NCBI GenBank assembly: GCA_903839675.1
Contig: CAIMDB010000004.1
Span: 1-34,003, forward strand
Source of the DNA: an uncultured Sphingomonadales bacterium
Lineage (GTDB): Bacteria > Pseudomonadota > Alphaproteobacteria > Sphingomonadales > Sphingomonadaceae
Reading direction: 5' to 3'
DNA length: 34,003 nucleotides
In this document: positions 33,772 to 34,003 of the stretch, piece after piece
How positions within the stretch are numbered: the stretch's first letter is position 1
Layout of the letters: the number at the start of each line of letters is the position of its first letter
The notes under the pieces: generated by a model
What the model saw: only the letters and a program-made list of their open reading frames with translations
Told to the model about the DNA's origin: nothing
Database searches by the model: none
Made by a program: the position numbers and the translations under genes

Positions 33772-34003
33772 ATGCCTCGCCCCAGAAAACCAGCCAGCCC
33801 GTTCCGCTATTTCAACTCTTCGCCGGAGGTCATCCGCCTGGTTGTGATGATGTATGTGCGGTTCCCTCTCAGCCTACGGGACGTCGAGGATCTGCTATTC
33901 GAGCGTGGGATCGAGATCTGCCACGAGACCGTGAGGTTTTGGTGGAACCGGTTCGGACCAATGTTTGCGGCCGATATCCCACGGCAGCGGGTGCAAGCGA
34001 TGC
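33711..34003 (+). mobile_element. IS6-family insertion sequence, left part
   Basis: The element is called from its transposase, which begins at 33772 and runs off the window. The left boundary near 33711 is a guess from a terminal-repeat-like dyad about 60 bases before the start codon, a usual distance for IS6 elements. Confidence 0.6.
33772..34003 (+). CDS. IS6-family transposase, partial (N terminus)
   Basis: The ATG at 33772 opens a frame that is still open at the right edge (77 residues seen). The sequence PFRYFNSSPEVIRLVVMMYV, then FPLSLRDVEDLL and ERGIEICHETVRFWWNRFGP, is the helix-turn-helix N terminus of IS6-family DDE transposases (IS26/IS6100-like relatives). The catalytic DDE part is outside the window, so intactness is unknown. 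It marks a potential site of rearrangement next to the T2SS flank. Confidence 0.92.
   Translation, partial: MPRPRKPASPFRYFNSSPEVIRLVVMMYVRFPLSLRDVEDLLFERGIEICHETVRFWWNRFGPMFAADIPRQRVQAM

Overview
The window looks like chromosome of a Sphingomonadales-type alphaproteobacterium. The supporting signs are moderate GC, Shine-Dalgarno sites of the AAGGGA type, frequent GTG/TTG starts, a compact type II secretion (T2SS) cluster without its own prepilin peptidase, and an IS6-family transposase at the right edge. This taxonomic reading is inference from gene content and style. No rRNA gene and no complete tRNA gene is present.

Left half (1-21973), everything on the minus strand. In transcription order this is a two-partner secretion (TPS) locus with its own proton-driven energy unit: tpsB-type outer-membrane transporter; an unusual ExbB-type protein with DUF2341 and LamG/lectin-like domains fused in front of the MotA/TolQ/ExbB channel; exbD; tonB; a Porin_5-type 'putative porin'; a giant 4382-residue filamentous-haemagglutinin-like exoprotein (TPS domain at the N terminus, DUF3739-like C terminus, terminal CX10C pair); an alanine-rich secreted protein made of 60-bp tandem repeats; an OmpH/Skp-like periplasmic chaperone; and, running off the left edge, a secreted protein with a weak PstS-like N terminus. 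Genes from tpsB to the porin are overlapping or nearly touching and probably form one operon; the later genes are separated by short gaps holding hairpins and a tRNA-like T-arm fragment.

Right half. After a ~400 bp divergent regulatory region (21974-22372) a T2SS operon runs on the plus strand in the order E-F-G-H-I-J-L-M-C/N-D-K (22373-32157). Almost every junction is a stop/start overlap (ATGA, GTGA or TTGA), so the set is tightly translationally coupled. The secretin has a lipobox. It is followed by a convergent SleB-type cell-wall hydrolase (minus), a divergent unknown secreted protein (plus) with a CRP-like palindrome between them, and the start of an IS6-family transposase.

Working model (inference): TpsB exports the giant adhesin; Skp-like and Ala-rich proteins assist in the periplasm; the TonB-ExbD-(lectin-ExbB) unit supplies proton-motive force to an outer-membrane partner in the same operon (TpsB or the porin); the divergently transcribed T2SS exports further surface or extracellular proteins, possibly including the left-edge secreted protein. 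The dedicated TonB motor with a lectin-fused ExbB inside a TPS operon, facing a T2SS, is the most interesting feature.
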